From: Triplophysa rosa
Lineage: Eukaryota; Chordata; Actinopteri; Cypriniformes; Nemacheilidae
NCBI RefSeq assembly: GCF_024868665.1
Contig: NC_079893.1
Coordinates: 12,394,661-12,458,660 of the forward strand
Direction of reading: 5' to 3'
Length of the DNA stretch: 64,000 bases
Notes under the pieces: model-generated
Databases searched by the model: none
What the model saw: the letters and a program-made list of their open reading frames with translations, nothing else
What the model was told of the DNA's origin: nothing
Shown here: positions 13,750-25,616 of the stretch, in pieces
Layout of the letters: every line of letters begins with the position of its first letter
Position numbering within the stretch: position 1 is the first letter of the stretch
Program-made: the position numbers and the translations under genes

Positions 13750-14060
13750 GGCTCTCAAAACGGCTTAACAGCACACACTCACAGACATTCATTTGGCCCA
13801 CTGTAAAACACGCAGTTGCGACGGATCGATACTTTGAGCGTCTGAGCGAATGGCCTTTCATTTAGCTCGGTCTGCACGTAAGCACCCTATTTTAGACTTC
13901 CCCGTAAGCCTGTCGTTAAGACGAGCTGTGATAAGAGTTTAACTCATGAAACATGAAGTCTGGCTTGATAAGAGACTTCAATTACCACGCCAAACAATCC
14001 TCCTCTCTAAATTATTCATCTTCAACGCGCTTCGCTGCCAAAGAGACGCAGCTCAGATTC
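13750..14060. promoter_or_regulatory. Candidate conserved intronic block upstream of mab21l2
   Basis: A GC-richer, repeat-free island in AT-rich intron, 1.7-2 kb upstream of the mab21l2 CDS. 'gataagagtttaactcatga' and 'cttgataagagacttcaatt' give two GATAAGA motifs, and 'aaattattcatc' is homeodomain-like. Function inferred from position and composition only. Confidence 0.3.
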
Positions 14061-14510
14061 ACTTAGGCATTTTTTTAAAATATAGCTTTACTCCTGTGAG
14101 CACAAAGCAACGATGGAGATGAAAAGATGAAGAAAAACTAATATAAATATTTTTAAGACAACAAAGAATCAAGCGAGCGAACAGAAACGTATAAATGTAA
14201 TTAAAAAGAACTGACATTTTTACCAGAGAAATAAGAAAAGTAAATAAATAAAACACTTAAAAAACGTAAAGCTAAGTAAAATGATTTAATTTGTGAATAC
14301 GTTTTTTAAACAAGGAAACGTTTGAAATCTAATTTCGCTTTTCAATAACATAATTTAAGTTGACCTAATAATTTTCTAAACATTTTCCCTTTATACCTTC
14401 GTTTTAAAAGCAAAGTTCATTATATAGGGGTTATATAAAAATTTAATCACAAATGCCTTCTCTAAACAACACGTGCAGGTTGCTCTAACAACTGCACCGA
14501 TGCGTTTCTA

Positions 14511-14546
14511 AACCCCAATTCATTTCAAAACCCCAATTCATTTCAA
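14511..14546. repeat. Tandem 18-bp duplication
   Basis: The unit aaccccaattcatttcaa occurs twice, head to tail and identical, about 1.2 kb upstream of mab21l2. Confidence 0.9.
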
Positions 14547-15239
14547 GCCACTTCAAGAGACTGACATTTAATTGCAATAATACCAAAATAACCCGAAACA
14601 GAAGGTATTGCAACATGCATAATTAAACTTCTGAATTTACCGAAAATTGCAAGTTATATAAATGTTAAGCATATAGAGAGGAATTAAAAATAAAAATAAA
14701 ACTTTTTTATGAAAATAGGCTATAAGGCGCGCGCATGAATAGATCTTTGAAAATCCTTATAACTAAAGATAATTGACAGACTGAAGAACATGAGAGCTAT
14801 TTAATTAGTAGGTTCTGTAAATACTACAGAAGGTTCACCTCCACGACAAAGCCAAATCACACAGCATATCTGATCCATATGAGCGCTCTCAATAGAGGGT
14901 CAATAGATGTTTGACGAATGCAACACTTGCAACGCAGCGTCAACAATCGTGCAGCAGTAAGACAAACGATAACTGTAAACGCGATTCAAACAGCAGCCAG
15001 GTGACTAAAGACGAAAACTATTTCAATTAACAAAAAATGAACTCAACATTCTGATAATGTTATTTAGGTTATGCTATTTCGCCTTATCTTACTCCGCTTC
15101 GCTTACTACGCTAAGATCAAATTTACACGCAGTGAGATAACAAACTCCCAACACGTCAAATCAATTTCATGTAGTTTACAGAAAGTGAACGCTTTAGGTA
15201 AAATATGTGCTACAAATGCCGTCTGTATATCCTAACCTG

Positions 15240-15762
15240 GAGGCGACGGGGCTCCAGCGCAGGATGTTCAGGAGGAGAGAGTCTCTCCAGCGCACCGATG
15301 CGGCCATTGGCCGATCGCACTGACAGCTCGTCCGTTGATTGGTTAGGATCAGAAGCCCGACCCCTTTCACTCCAACTAGAGGACCATTCATAAACTAAAC
15401 AATTCCAGCACTCACGGCTGAGTCTGGGCAACTGCACAGTGGCGCACAGTTTTCATGCGCAAACGCAAGTGAAAAAGATGATGACATGACGATCGGAGAT
15501 TTATCCTACAGCTGATACGGGCTTGGAGAACCAGCGCCCTCAAAACGTGTTCAAGTTGACTTGGAAAAGTAGAGTGGTATTGCGTTGCATCTCGATCTGC
15601 TTCCTGCCTCAAACTTGACGTCCATCCGCTGTGGGCGCAAACTTAATCACTGCTTTTTTCTTCTTTTTTTGCTGGGAGTTGTGCCTCTGGCTTCACCGGT
15701 AAGCATTGGATCCATCGGCGTATTGCGAAACTCCGGTGTACAGTCCGGATCTGTGCCCAAAT
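15240..15762 (+). promoter_or_regulatory. mab21l2 proximal promoter and 5' UTR region
   Basis: This stretch directly upstream of the CDS is GC-richer than the surrounding intron and carries several CpGs. Two inverted CCAAT boxes (ATTGG) are seen at 15306-15310 and 15338-15342, the second in 'gttgattggttagg'. A weak AT-rich 'cattcataaacta' follows near 15386. No clear TATA box is seen and the transcription start cannot be fixed from sequence alone. A GTAAGC-type donor-like site occurs at 15699, but the gene is intronless in other vertebrates, so I do not call an intron. Confidence 0.5.
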
Positions 15763-16842
15763 ATGATCGCAACGCAGGCAAAGCTGGTTTACCAGCTTAA
15801 TAAATATCACAACGAGAGATGCCAAGCGCGCAAAGCGGCCATCGCCAAGACCATTCGAGAGGTGTGTAAGGTGGTGTCGGATGTGCTGAAGGAGGTGGAG
15901 GTCCAAGAGCCCCGTTTCATCAGCTCGCTAAGCGAGATAGACGCGCGCTACGAGGGCATGGAGGTCATCGCACCCAACGAGTTCGAGGTCGTGCTTTACC
16001 TGAACCAAATGGGAGTCTTTAACTTCGTGGATGACGGCTCGCTGCCGGGTTGCGCCGTGCTCAAACTCAGCGACGGCCGCAAGAGGAGCATGTCTCTGTG
16101 GGTAGAGTTCATCACCGCCTCCGGTTATCTATCTGCCAGAAAGATCCGCTCCCGCTTCCAGACCCTGGTGGCTCAGGCCGTGGATAAATGCAGCTATCGG
16201 GACGTGGTTAAAATGGTGGCGGACACGAGCGAAGTGAAACTGCGCATTCGGGAGAGGTACGTGGTGCAGATCACCCCGGCCTTCAAGTGCACGGGCATCT
16301 GGCCTAGGAGTGCCGCCCAATGGCCCATGCCTCACATTCCGTGGCCCGGGCCGAACCGAGTGGCGGAGGTGAAAGCGGAGGGCTTTAACCTTCTCTCCAA
16401 AGAGTGCTACTCGTTAACGGGTAAACAGAGCTCGGCGGAGAGCGACGCATGGGTCTTGCAGTTTGGCGAGGCCGAGAACAGGCTTCTGATGTCTGGCTGC
16501 AGAAAGAAGTGTCTCTCTATTCTAAAGACTCTCCGTGACCGACATCTCGAGCTGCCGGGACAGCCGCTACATAACTACCACATGAAGACCCTGCTGCTGT
16601 ACGAGTGCGAGAAACACCCGCGGGAGACCGACTGGGATGAGTCGTGCCTGGGCGACCGTCTGAACGGTATCCTTCTTCAGCTCATCTCCTGTCTGCAGTG
16701 CCGCCGGTGCCCGCATTACTTCTTACCCAATCTAGACCTGTTTCAGGGTAGACCACACTCGGCCCTGGAGACAGCGGCCAAACAAACCTGGAGACTGGCG
16801 AGAGAAATCCTCACTAATGCGAAAAGTTTGGATAAACTGTAA
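15763..16842 (+). CDS. mab21l2: Mab-21-like protein 2, intact single-exon gene
   Basis: The 359-residue protein is collinear with vertebrate MAB21L2 from start to stop. The MAB21 family has a cGAS-like nucleotidyltransferase fold, but no enzyme activity is established for this member; it is needed for eye, brain and body-wall development. Visible features: N-terminal helical part (residues 1-50), Arg51 in 'QEPRF' (the residue altered in human eye-malformation cases), and 'EFEVVLYL' with Glu73 and Glu75 on the strand that carries the metal ligands in active relatives. The C-terminal half is Cys/His-rich ('CLQCRRCPHYF'). Residues 'SLSEIDARYEG', 'CYSLTG' and 'LLLYECEKHPRETD' favour L2 over L1. 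The start is the first ATG after an in-frame TAA at 15700-15702 and has A at -3. The gene is antisense within an lrba intron, 1.65 kb from the nearest lrba exon. No frameshift or truncation is seen. Confidence 0.97.
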   Translation: MIATQAKLVYQLNKYHNERCQARKAAIAKTIREVCKVVSDVLKEVEVQEPRFISSLSEIDARYEGMEVIAPNEFEVVLYLNQMGVFNFVDDGSLPGCAVLKLSDGRKRSMSLWVEFITASGYLSARKIRSRFQTLVAQAVDKCSYRDVVKMVADTSEVKLRIRERYVVQITPAFKCTGIWPRSAAQWPMPHIPWPGPNRVAEVKAEGFNLLSKECYSLTGKQSSAESDAWVLQFGEAENRLLMSGCRKKCLSILKTLRDRHLELPGQPLHNYHMKTLLLYECEKHPRETDWDESCLGDRLNGILLQLISCLQCRRCPHYFLPNLDLFQGRPHSALETAAKQTWRLAREILTNAKSLDKL

Positions 16843-17220
16843 AATGGTAAATAAAAACTAAAGACATTTTATGTCGGTGAAAATGAACGGGACGTTTGAG
16901 ATCACAACACTGAAAGTGGAGAGACTGTGATCTTGGTGCTCTTAAAATAATGAAACCAAGAATAAATGATTAAAAAGATCGTAGGAAAAAGATCCCGAAG
17001 CGTTTGCATTTGTCAAGGCTCAAACGGGACTTTGCAAGAGACAGAAGGTACATTTCAAGATAAGTGTAATGATTTTGTTGTTTGTTTGAACTGTTTTCAC
17101 AAAGTGAAATTTTTATTTAAATATATGCACAAGATCTTTAAATGCGAATTACAAAATGTAGCGTGCCAAGTTCAATTATTTTCATGATGTGATCGAAAAT
17201 TGAAACGTAATAAAACCATG
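16843..17220 (+). other. mab21l2 3' UTR with candidate polyadenylation signals
   Basis: The sequence after the stop is AT-rich and without reading frames of note. AATAAA hexamers occur at 16850, 16961 and 17209. The first is only 8 bases past the stop and is an unlikely main signal; the second and third are plausible. The true end needs transcript data. Confidence 0.45.
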
Positions 17221-18496
17221 ACACGATGAAATTTAAACTTGGCATTTGTCATTACTGAATTTGAAGACAAGCTTTTTTTTAAGCTAAGCTTTTGACGTTG
17301 ATGGGGTTGTAATACAAGAGCGAACACATAAATACATTCGTCTTCGTTGATTAAAAAAACAATTGTTGAATTTATATCAGGGCAGTATGTTTTGCTATCA
17401 TTTTAATTATAGAAACTTAATAATAACAGATATAATCGTGGTACAGTTGCATTGAGAAAAATAGTAGAGAAAAACTACTAAATACATGTTAATATTAAAA
17501 AATTCACAGCACTTTGTTAAACAACAAAGACCACTGACACAGCTACATATATAGAAAATTTTAAAATAACAAATAAAATTAAACGTAAACAAACGATCTC
17601 TCTCACATAACAACAACAGTTGCACTTCTTTTTAGACTAATTTGGCGTCAAATGCAATATAAAATATTTTAAGATTGATACACTGCATTTATTCTATACA
17701 ATTCGAATTGTGATTATAATTACCATTTACTCACTCTTGAATTCTTAATAAATAATTAAAAACTTAGAATAGACATGTCGTTTTTATTGCTGTTGTTACA
17801 CATATTTTAATAAATAATAGGACTACTAAACAATTATTTAAAAGAAATAAAACACCATACTGAAAGCATTTCGAAAGTGTTTAGAAATGTTTTGCAAATA
17901 AAGTAAATACATAAATATATAGATTATGTTATTGCAAAAAGCAGAACATAAAAACTATGGAAAATTATTATTAATGAAGCTTTTAAGAAGGTAACATTAT
18001 TTAACATGTTAAGTACAAAATGTGTCAAGTAGAGCAGATACACATTGTCAATACTTCTCATTCATTCTTTCACCTTCAAAACAAAATAGTGAATTGAGCA
18101 TTCAGAAGAATGTGGCCTAATTTAGAAATATTCTTCAAGCCTTCAATAGTCAGAATACTGACTGTTCTTTTTCAAACCAGTGGTGCTCAAAAGTAACACT
18201 TGATCCACATGAACAATCCTACCACATGCAGCATGAATGAGCAAGCAGCACACTTCTCTATCAGTAAACTGGAAGCAGTCTCTGTGTTATGATCTGGTCT
18301 GGTTATCTTTAAGATTTACATAATGAGATAAAAATAGACAACACTTACAAACTGAGGACATGGCAAAGTAGAAACACCATGTGCTGATATTGTCAATGTG
18401 CAATAAATGAATTTGGTCAGGCTAGAGCACTTTTTGAGCGTGCCGTTTATGGGACGCTGTGAGCCATTTTGAGGAGTGGACAGTGCTGTTTCTTAC

Positions 18497-18633
18497 CTTG
18501 GGATCAATGTTCTTAAAGCTTGGGTCTTCCTCGTCCACTTCAAAGTATAACTCCAGGGCAGTGATAGACAGCGTGCCTTTTACCACCACAGCGGGCGCAA
18601 CCAGTTGTGCGCTGGTGCTCAGGTTAACAGGCC
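18497..18633 (-). CDS. lrba: lrba coding exon opening the PH-BEACH domain, 137 bp
   Basis: Encodes 'PVNLSTSAQLVAPAVVVKGT' and 'LSITALELYFEVDEEDPSFK' and 'NIDPK', the first strands of the PH-like domain that packs against BEACH. 'QLVAP', 'VVVKG' and 'ELYFEVDEEDP' are the LRBA form; NBEA has an 'EIYFEVDEDDP' type. Acceptor 'gcgttccacag/GGCCTG'; donor AAG/GTAAGA; ends in phase 0. A long (CA)n tract lies 28 bases upstream of the acceptor. The next exon (expected to continue 'LAYTEGLHG') is not in the window, so the following intron exceeds 18.4 kb and contains mab21l2. Confidence 0.95.
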
Positions 18634-18657
18634 CTGTGGAACGCGGTGGACAGCGGT

Positions 18658-18776
<119 letters not shown>

Positions 18777-19129
18777 TACATGCCTGACCCATTCTCTACT
18801 GCCTTTGGCATACAATTTACTTCAAACATAAATGACATAAATGTATTGTTTTAATACATATAAATAATGTTTTAAAATAACCGTGTAACATTCTTATTTT
18901 GAATAAGGCTAAAATTATATATTATATTGCATGCATAATTTCTAAATCGTTTTTATGTAAAACTGTTTAACAACTAAAATATATACTAATAAAATAATTA
19001 ATTAATTAAAAATCTTAAAAAAAACTACTAAAATCCAATTCACGAAAGTAATCCACAAATAGGATTATCCTGTGCACAATGACATATTTAAGAGATTCAT
19101 CCATAGAAACACTATAGTGGAGGTTGTCA

Positions 19130-19510
19130 AAAAGCGCTGAAATCCGCTGTCAATCAACGCGCATTGATTGCGGCCTTTGGGTTTAATCTGTCATCGATCT
19201 TAATTTATGCCAGCATGACAATGCTGAACGGCCGCTCTGGGGAATTTCTGCCTCTCTTTATATGCGCAAAGCCGCGGCAGTCGGTACGACCAGAAGCCCA
19301 CGTTTAATTTCCCCAAGCACCCTTCAATTCACGAACGGATGGCATGATCAGATATGTTCATCAGCATGTAATCCGGGGAAAAACAACATTTTCCCGTTAA
19401 ACCGGAACACGTGCAATTACACCTGAATCAAACCGCTTGCCAAATGGATGATGGCCAACGACGCGGATCTCCGCGATAATTTGCGCTTTATTTGAGATGG
19501 ACTGTCTTTT
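19130..19510. promoter_or_regulatory. Candidate regulatory block downstream of mab21l2
   Basis: A repeat-free segment between lrba exons. It has paired 'tcaatcaacgcgcattgatt' (nearly palindromic around 19150), 'ttaatctgtcatcgatctta' and 'gtttaatttccccaagcacc'. It lies 2.3 kb 3' of mab21l2 in a 1.5-kb lrba intron. Suggestive of an enhancer, not proven. Confidence 0.3.
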
Positions 19511-20124
19511 ATTATAAGGCTGACTGCCATGAGATCAAGAATGTATAGAGAACATAAGCAAATGCGGAAAAATCCGATAAATGTATATTTTTTTACAAAC
19601 AACTTGAAACCGACCGTCGATACAGTCGATAATGACATTTTTACCCTTTTTGTAATTGTATTTCTTATAAGCGGGTTATACAGCAATACTCTAACACAAA
19701 ATCGCTTTTACTCAATAATGAGACATTTATTTATTAATTTATTTAGCTCAAACGTATTTACATAATTTGTAAACACAAATGCGTATTATTTTGATTCATA
19801 TTTTTATATTAACATCGATTAATATTTTTAGAGCAGAGACTCATTTCCAGCTCACTGCAGACTCTAGTTGGCCTTGTTCACTCCTGTTGGCGCTGCGTTC
19901 AGCCTTCTCTCAGATCTAACCTGATCACAGGCCGCTAATGAGAAAGCATTGCCTCAGATAATGACGTGATCCCCTCATTAACACTACATCTCCAAAACGC
20001 TCACATAACCAACGAGACCGCCGCATTAAAGTGCGCGCCGTGACAGCTTTCTACAACCTTCCAGTGTGTCACGTTGCATTGCAAGCGTGCTGAAGTAGCC
20101 TAGATGGGGTGACGGCTACTTCAC

Positions 20125-20265
20125 CTGTGAGGTTCTCCAGCTCTTTGTCGTCGAGCGATGAGAGTGTGTCGTCGTCCTCCAGGAGCAGCTCAGTCTCTGA
20201 GTTCTGATTCCCCAGCACTGAACTCCTGATGGACTGTTTGCCTTTCAGCACGTCTTCTTCTGGAG
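20125..20265 (-). CDS. lrba: lrba coding exon, 141 bp
   Basis: Encodes an acidic, flexible segment: 'PEEDVLKGKQSIRSSVLGNQ', 'NSETELLLEDDDTLSSLDDK' and 'ELENLTG'. This segment differs between LRBA and NBEA, and the 'GKQSIRS...LGNQNSE' and 'DDDTLSS' pattern fits LRBA. Acceptor 'cgttgtctccag/CTCCAG'; donor CACAG/GTGAAG. It starts with two bases finishing an Ala codon and ends with one base finishing a Gly codon. It lies upstream of the PH-BEACH domain. Confidence 0.94.
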
Positions 20266-22068
20266 CTGGAGACAACGAAACAAAACGTAGTCCTTCATGC
20301 ATGACCGCGCAAAAACTGGCACGTTTACATATGTTAGTTGACGATACTAAATAAAACAAAGTAGGCTACCGCGTGCTGGTTGTTGGATCATTTTTTTCTT
20401 AATAAAATACGAAATGAATAATTTTAAGATGCAATCAAAATTCTTATCAATAAATAAACACGTGGTAGTCATTTTTAACTCGAAACATAAAAACAGTTTG
20501 TTTATTAATTGTTCTCAGTGTTTTTTTTATAAGACGACTTAAAATGTAAAATAACCGCCATTTTAATTATAAAACTGTTATATAACTTTCATTTGCGTTA
20601 TTTTCAATTTGAATATAGGTAAAAATTTTATAAAATTTATTTATTATACCAAAACTATAATTTATTTATAAAGACAGTATATTAAAAAACGTATGGCATA
20701 TTTAAACTCCAAAACAAATACCAAAATACGCAGGGTTTCCTTAAAAAAATAGACTTTTGCTGAATTCTTCAAAACAATAAAAACAAAATTTCACCAGACC
20801 AAAGTACCCTTGAGTTTTTCAAGATTCAGACAAAACATGTTTTTCTTTAAGTCCTTTATAGATAATAGTTAAACATTTAATACAACTAATAACTGAACTG
20901 CTTTCTTCTCTTATAACAGGGAGAAAAATCAATGCGATTAAACAGAAAGCAACAGGCAGTCTATTTTGCTCCATACCCCAGGCTTATCCCTGACAAAAAT
21001 GTGAAGTTAATGAGAAGGCTCTTTCTGATTTCAACTGTACATGACTTGAGGTTATGCATAGATTATTTAAGAAAAATGGTAATCTGTAAACATTTACAGA
21101 GCCCTGCATTCCCCAGTGGTGAGGGGCAGAACCGGGTCTACAGTAGACACAAAGGCAATCCTTCATATATATAAACAGAAAGAGGTGAGACGGGGCAGTC
21201 TCTCATCAGACTGCTTTGGAACGCGCTGTCTGTAGGCCTAGCGGAGTGGCACAGTTTCCACTTCTGACCAGAGTGGACGCAGAGCCGCGTGACCTTTGCC
21301 CCCTCTCTCTAGATACATCACCTGAGGGGGTTTGTATTTGCACTTGAAGCAAAACCCTGAGACAAGTCTTTATAAATAGAGCCGTAAACCATTAAAAAAG
21401 CAGAGCAAAGAAATCTCTTGTCATGGAAAGTATGCTGGCGAACTGATATTTAGACCGGTCTTCCTGTAATTAACTCTCCCCAGAGAATTTGTAGTTAGCA
21501 GCGGTGAAATTACTACCAGCTTCCTAATACATACCACATGCCTGTGTGTTCACACCATGCAGAGTGGACACAAGGATCTGACGGAAAAACATGTTTTTGT
21601 GCATTTGCTCGAGATAATATTTACTAACATTTATTTACAAATGCGAGCTAGTGTCACATCCAGTGCTCGGAGACGAATACTGGCTCTAATACATCGGGCC
21701 CAAAATAGCACAGTACTATATACAGTAAACTTGAAAACGTGTCCAGATGCACATTTTAAATGCAAGAAATGCTACTAACTCTTCTATTGAATAATGAAAA
21801 AAACTAAACTAAAATAAATGTAGCATATTATACAGAATAAACAAGGAACAAACATTTGTACGACAATAATATAATAATGTGTAAATAAAAACAGGACAAT
21901 TTTAAGTATAGCAAGTTACATTGTATCGAATATGTAGTGAAAAAACTTTTTCAAATTAAAACTAAATAAGCATTTCTTTTCTAAATTTAAATGAATAAAT
22001 ACTGAAATGTATCAGTATGTGAAATTGACATACTGGAATGTATATTTTCACCCATGATAGTGTCCACT

Positions 22069-22361
22069 TAAATGGATAGTGCATCCAAAAAAGAAAATGA
22101 TGTCATCATTTACAAAACCTCTTGTTATTTTAAACCTGTATGACTTTCTCTTTTTTTGCAGAACACAAAAGAAGATATTTTGGAGAATGTTGGTAGCCAA
22201 TCAATAGCGGAACCCATTGCAAGTCAATGGTTTTCTGTGACCAATATTCTTCTAAATATCTTCTTTTGCATTTTGCAGAAGAAATTCTTACACGTTTGAA
22301 TTGCTAAAATGGTTAGTAAATGATATCAAATTTTTTATTTTGGGGTGAACTATCACTTTAA
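22069..22361. repeat. Palindromic 'aaagggatagttcaccc' element, copy 4
   Basis: Begins 'taaatggatagtgcatcc' and ends 'ggggtgaactatcacttta'; inner 'acacaaaagaagatattt' pairs with 'aaatatcttcttttgc'. More diverged than other copies. Confidence 0.78.
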
Positions 22362-23340
22362 TAATGATGTGCACAACTTGGACACCTACAACACTAGACC
22401 CAAAACTACTAAGTGTTAAACTGGAGTGAAGAACTACCAGTGCCCCTTAATGACTCGAAAACCCATGTTGTAGGATTACATGCAGACATCAGCTTTACTT
22501 AAAAAGCTCATTCATTCCCCTCATTCAGCAAAGCTAGTGTAAATACATGCAGTTGCGTTATACTTACAAGCCCTGCTTTCCTTTCCACGCAGGTTCAAAT
22601 GCTCATTTATATGCAACCAAAGGCCAAAGTGAGGCAAAGCAATTAAATTGTCAGAATTAACAAATTTGTTTTTAACAAGAGTGCAGCCAGGAGTGAAGCG
22701 AGGAGGTGCTTATTGATCACGGGAACAGAAACATCAGTCTTAAGGTATTTACACTCCTTCTAGTTCCCAAACATCCGAGCCCCCACCTGGCAAAATCAAT
22801 CCCCAGAAAGATGGCGCTTTCCCCGGCCATAAATATCATTCCAAATCTTACCAAGCATCTGTGTTATGGGCGTAAGTCAGATCACTCTTTCCAAGCTGGT
22901 GATGAATGATCACAATTAAGTATGCCGAGAAACGCGAGCTTTGACATGATGATATATTTTGAGTGATAAGAAGTTGTAAGCTAGCCTTACTATATTAAGA
23001 AATGTTTCTTTCAAATGCTGGAATATGTCATTTGAAAAAATGACATGTACAGTGATGTCGTCAACATATGATGTAATGTGCTAAATCATGGTTTGAACAA
23101 AATATGAGTCTATTAGAGATGTCTGAAAATGTTAATGACACAAAATCGTCTATTTTTTAAAGTCTGACGTTCTCTTCCACACATCATGAGAATAATCACA
23201 GCCAGATATGACCCTTGTGCTCTGTTTAAAACATGAGATCCTGGCCCAAGTCTTTCGTCCCACTTCCGCAACAAATTTAGGGTCAGCAGAAAAGACACAA
23301 GCTCTATATAAAGGAGGGCGGGGGCAGGCAAACATTCATT

Positions 23341-23767
23341 TTAAAGGGATAGTTCACCAAAAAATAAAAATTCTGTCATCATTTACTCACCTTCAGGTTG
23401 TTCCAAATCTGTATAAATGTCTTTGTTCTGATGAACACAGAGAAAGATATTTGGAAGAATGCTTTATAACCAAACAGTTCTTGGATCCCATTGACTACCA
23501 TAGTATGACAAATTGCAATTATTTTTAGTTCTGTTGAACACAAAAGAAGATATTTTGAAGAATGTAGGGCAGCAAACAATTCTGAAGTACTTTTGACTAC
23601 CATTGTAATTTTTCCTACTATGGTAGTCAATGGGGTCCAAGAACTGTTTGGTTACAAGCATTCATCCAAACATATTTCTCTGTGTTCAACCAAAGAAAGA
23701 AATTTAGAACAACTAGAGAGCGAGTAACCCGTGACAGAATTTTCATTTTTGGGTGAACTGTCTCTTA
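23341..23767. repeat. Long composite palindromic element, copy 5
   Basis: This copy is about 430 bp instead of about 310. It has the usual outer arms plus an extra internal hairpin ('gttctgttgaacacaaaaga ... tactatggtagtcaatgggg'). It shares this composite structure with 53931-54366, which is in the opposite orientation. Confidence 0.82.
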
Positions 23768-25616
23768 AAAAGCATTGATAAACTTTTTAAAATATCTTAC
23801 TTTTCTTGTGAAATGAGTTAATTTAAGAAACTTTATGAATAGGTATTTATGAAATATGCACTTGAGTGATAACAACAGCTTTTCTATTTGTCCTGTATAG
23901 GTTTTTAGCAGAACGTCACCCCCTGTAGGACGAATAATATGCACATAAATACTTGATGGATGGATTGATTATTTCCTGCACTGGATAGTCACTGGGGAAG
24001 CATTCGAATATAATGAAGAGCTTTAAGGCCTCAAAGTTTTAGGTTCCATTCATAGGGCACCCAAAGTGTTCCTTAAGGAACACTTGAACTTAACCAAGTT
24101 AGCTAAAGAAAGAGGGATAGATGGAAAGAAAAGTGGAAGACAGGAGCAGAGAAAGAGAAATCATTGGGTCCCCTCAGGGCCCTTCTTCCAACTGCATATT
24201 ATGACCATTAGGGCAGCACATCGGTCTCAGAGGATGCTGGGATTCTGAACACTTATTGCTTTTAGATCACATTCTTATTGACTTCTGTCACATTGGTCAT
24301 TTGTCTACAGAACCTCTGTCATTCTGAGGGGGGACTAACCGCTGACATATTAGAGACATTTTCTCGAAGAAATGGTCCTGTTTTTGAAGGGTGCAATAGG
24401 TTAAGCTGCTCAAGTCCAAGTGCTGAATGGTGCGATTGTAAAGCCTACTATCTGTGAGTGTGGCTAAAAACTTATCAGGAGTAAAGTGTTAGGCGGAGTC
24501 TGCAAAATGTTTTGCTGAATGAAGTGACAGAGCAGTGCTCCACTTTAAAACAACAAGAGAAATAGATCTATTTTAAACTTATATTTGTAAACAAAACTAT
24601 AAATCTATCGTAAAGACGGGGGAGAAGAAACACAAGCCCCTGAGGAACTTTTTGAGGAAGTTTAATAACCTCAGGGAGCTTTACTTGTGATGGCATTGTT
24701 ATAAATAACCTCATTATGTTATCAATTTGTGGCGTTTATTAATAGGCATATAATGCATATTTTAAACAGGCTAATTTATTTAAAAATATTTGAGAGAAAA
24801 TGCATTATGAAAAAAATAAGATGAGAAAAAATAATATGCAGTAAATGATGCACATTTTAAATTAATCAAATGATTTCAAACTCCAAAACAATTTAAGGCC
24901 TGTGTTTTTAACTTGTAGTTCATACATCAGTGCATAATTAAACAAGTATGCATTCATTTCTCATTATTAGTCGCAAAAGAAAATGAAATTCACAGCGAGA
25001 TCTATGTATGCAAGTGAACTGCACTTTACCAACGACTTTTAAAGATTTTTTCGTACTCCACCAAATTGATCGTCTTAATTTTACTAGCGCAATTTAGCAA
25101 CTCGGACTTTCAATAAAAAAGTAAATCGCAAAAGTAGTTCTTTACTTTGCCCCCTGCTGTGAGCTATAGTTGTAATGTATCTAACTGTAACACACAGCAT
25201 GAATTCTGTGAGTCTCAGGTTTTATGAGAGCAGTGCACACACATCTAGTCCTAACACAAAAGCTCTCTGCCGCTATTTCTTACTACAGTAGCTTTACAAC
25301 TCCTCTTACCTGTAAATCCAGCCGCTGATGTGCATGAGAAAAAAGGAAAAGACAGTGACAATGTAGCAGCACTTGGAGACAGAACACTAAGCCCTGTTTA
25401 AATGCCTGAGCTAATGAGAGGAACGGTAAGCAGTATATAAACAAATTAGCAGGGAATTACTGTCATAATATTATCCGAGAGACAAAGATCTGGAGAATAC
25501 TAAATGTAGTGATGTAACACGGTAGCCAACTAAGGTATGTTGACCACAAAAGGGTTTATGGTGACTTCATTTTTACAGTCGTGTACCAGATGATAGTACG
25601 TAACTATTTTACCCAC

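Larger units (their letters stand above)
1..15239. other. lrba intron, no gene seen
   Basis: No coding exon is supported on either strand; the expected next lrba exon ('LAYTEGLHGKW') is not found. Holds the repeats listed separately. Other unique-looking stretches are 2560-2760, 4490-4850, 5440-6050, 7290-7440, 8880-9110 and 9300-9700. The rest is AT-rich and featureless by eye. Confidence 0.7.
20266..25616. other. lrba intron, no gene seen
   Basis: Two palindromic repeats (22069-22361, 23341-23767) and otherwise AT-rich unique sequence. Short frames here show no recognisable protein. Confidence 0.7.

Noticed and set aside
15698..15704. Splice donor-like CCG/GTAAGC in the mab21l2 5' UTR
   Set aside because: mab21l2 is intronless in other vertebrates and no matching acceptor upstream of the ATG is evident; the match is likely chance.
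15706..15762. 19-residue N-terminal extension of mab21l2
   Set aside because: The open frame before 15763 begins at TTG, not ATG, right after an in-frame TAA at 15700. The family protein starts at the ATG at 15763 and has 359 residues.
15763..16842. Identity as mab21l1 nested in nbea
   Set aside because: Residues 'SLSEIDARYEG', 'CYSLTG' and 'LLLYECEKHPRETD' fit L2, and the flanking exons carry LRBA-type residues ('ELYFEVDEEDP', 'DDDTLSS').
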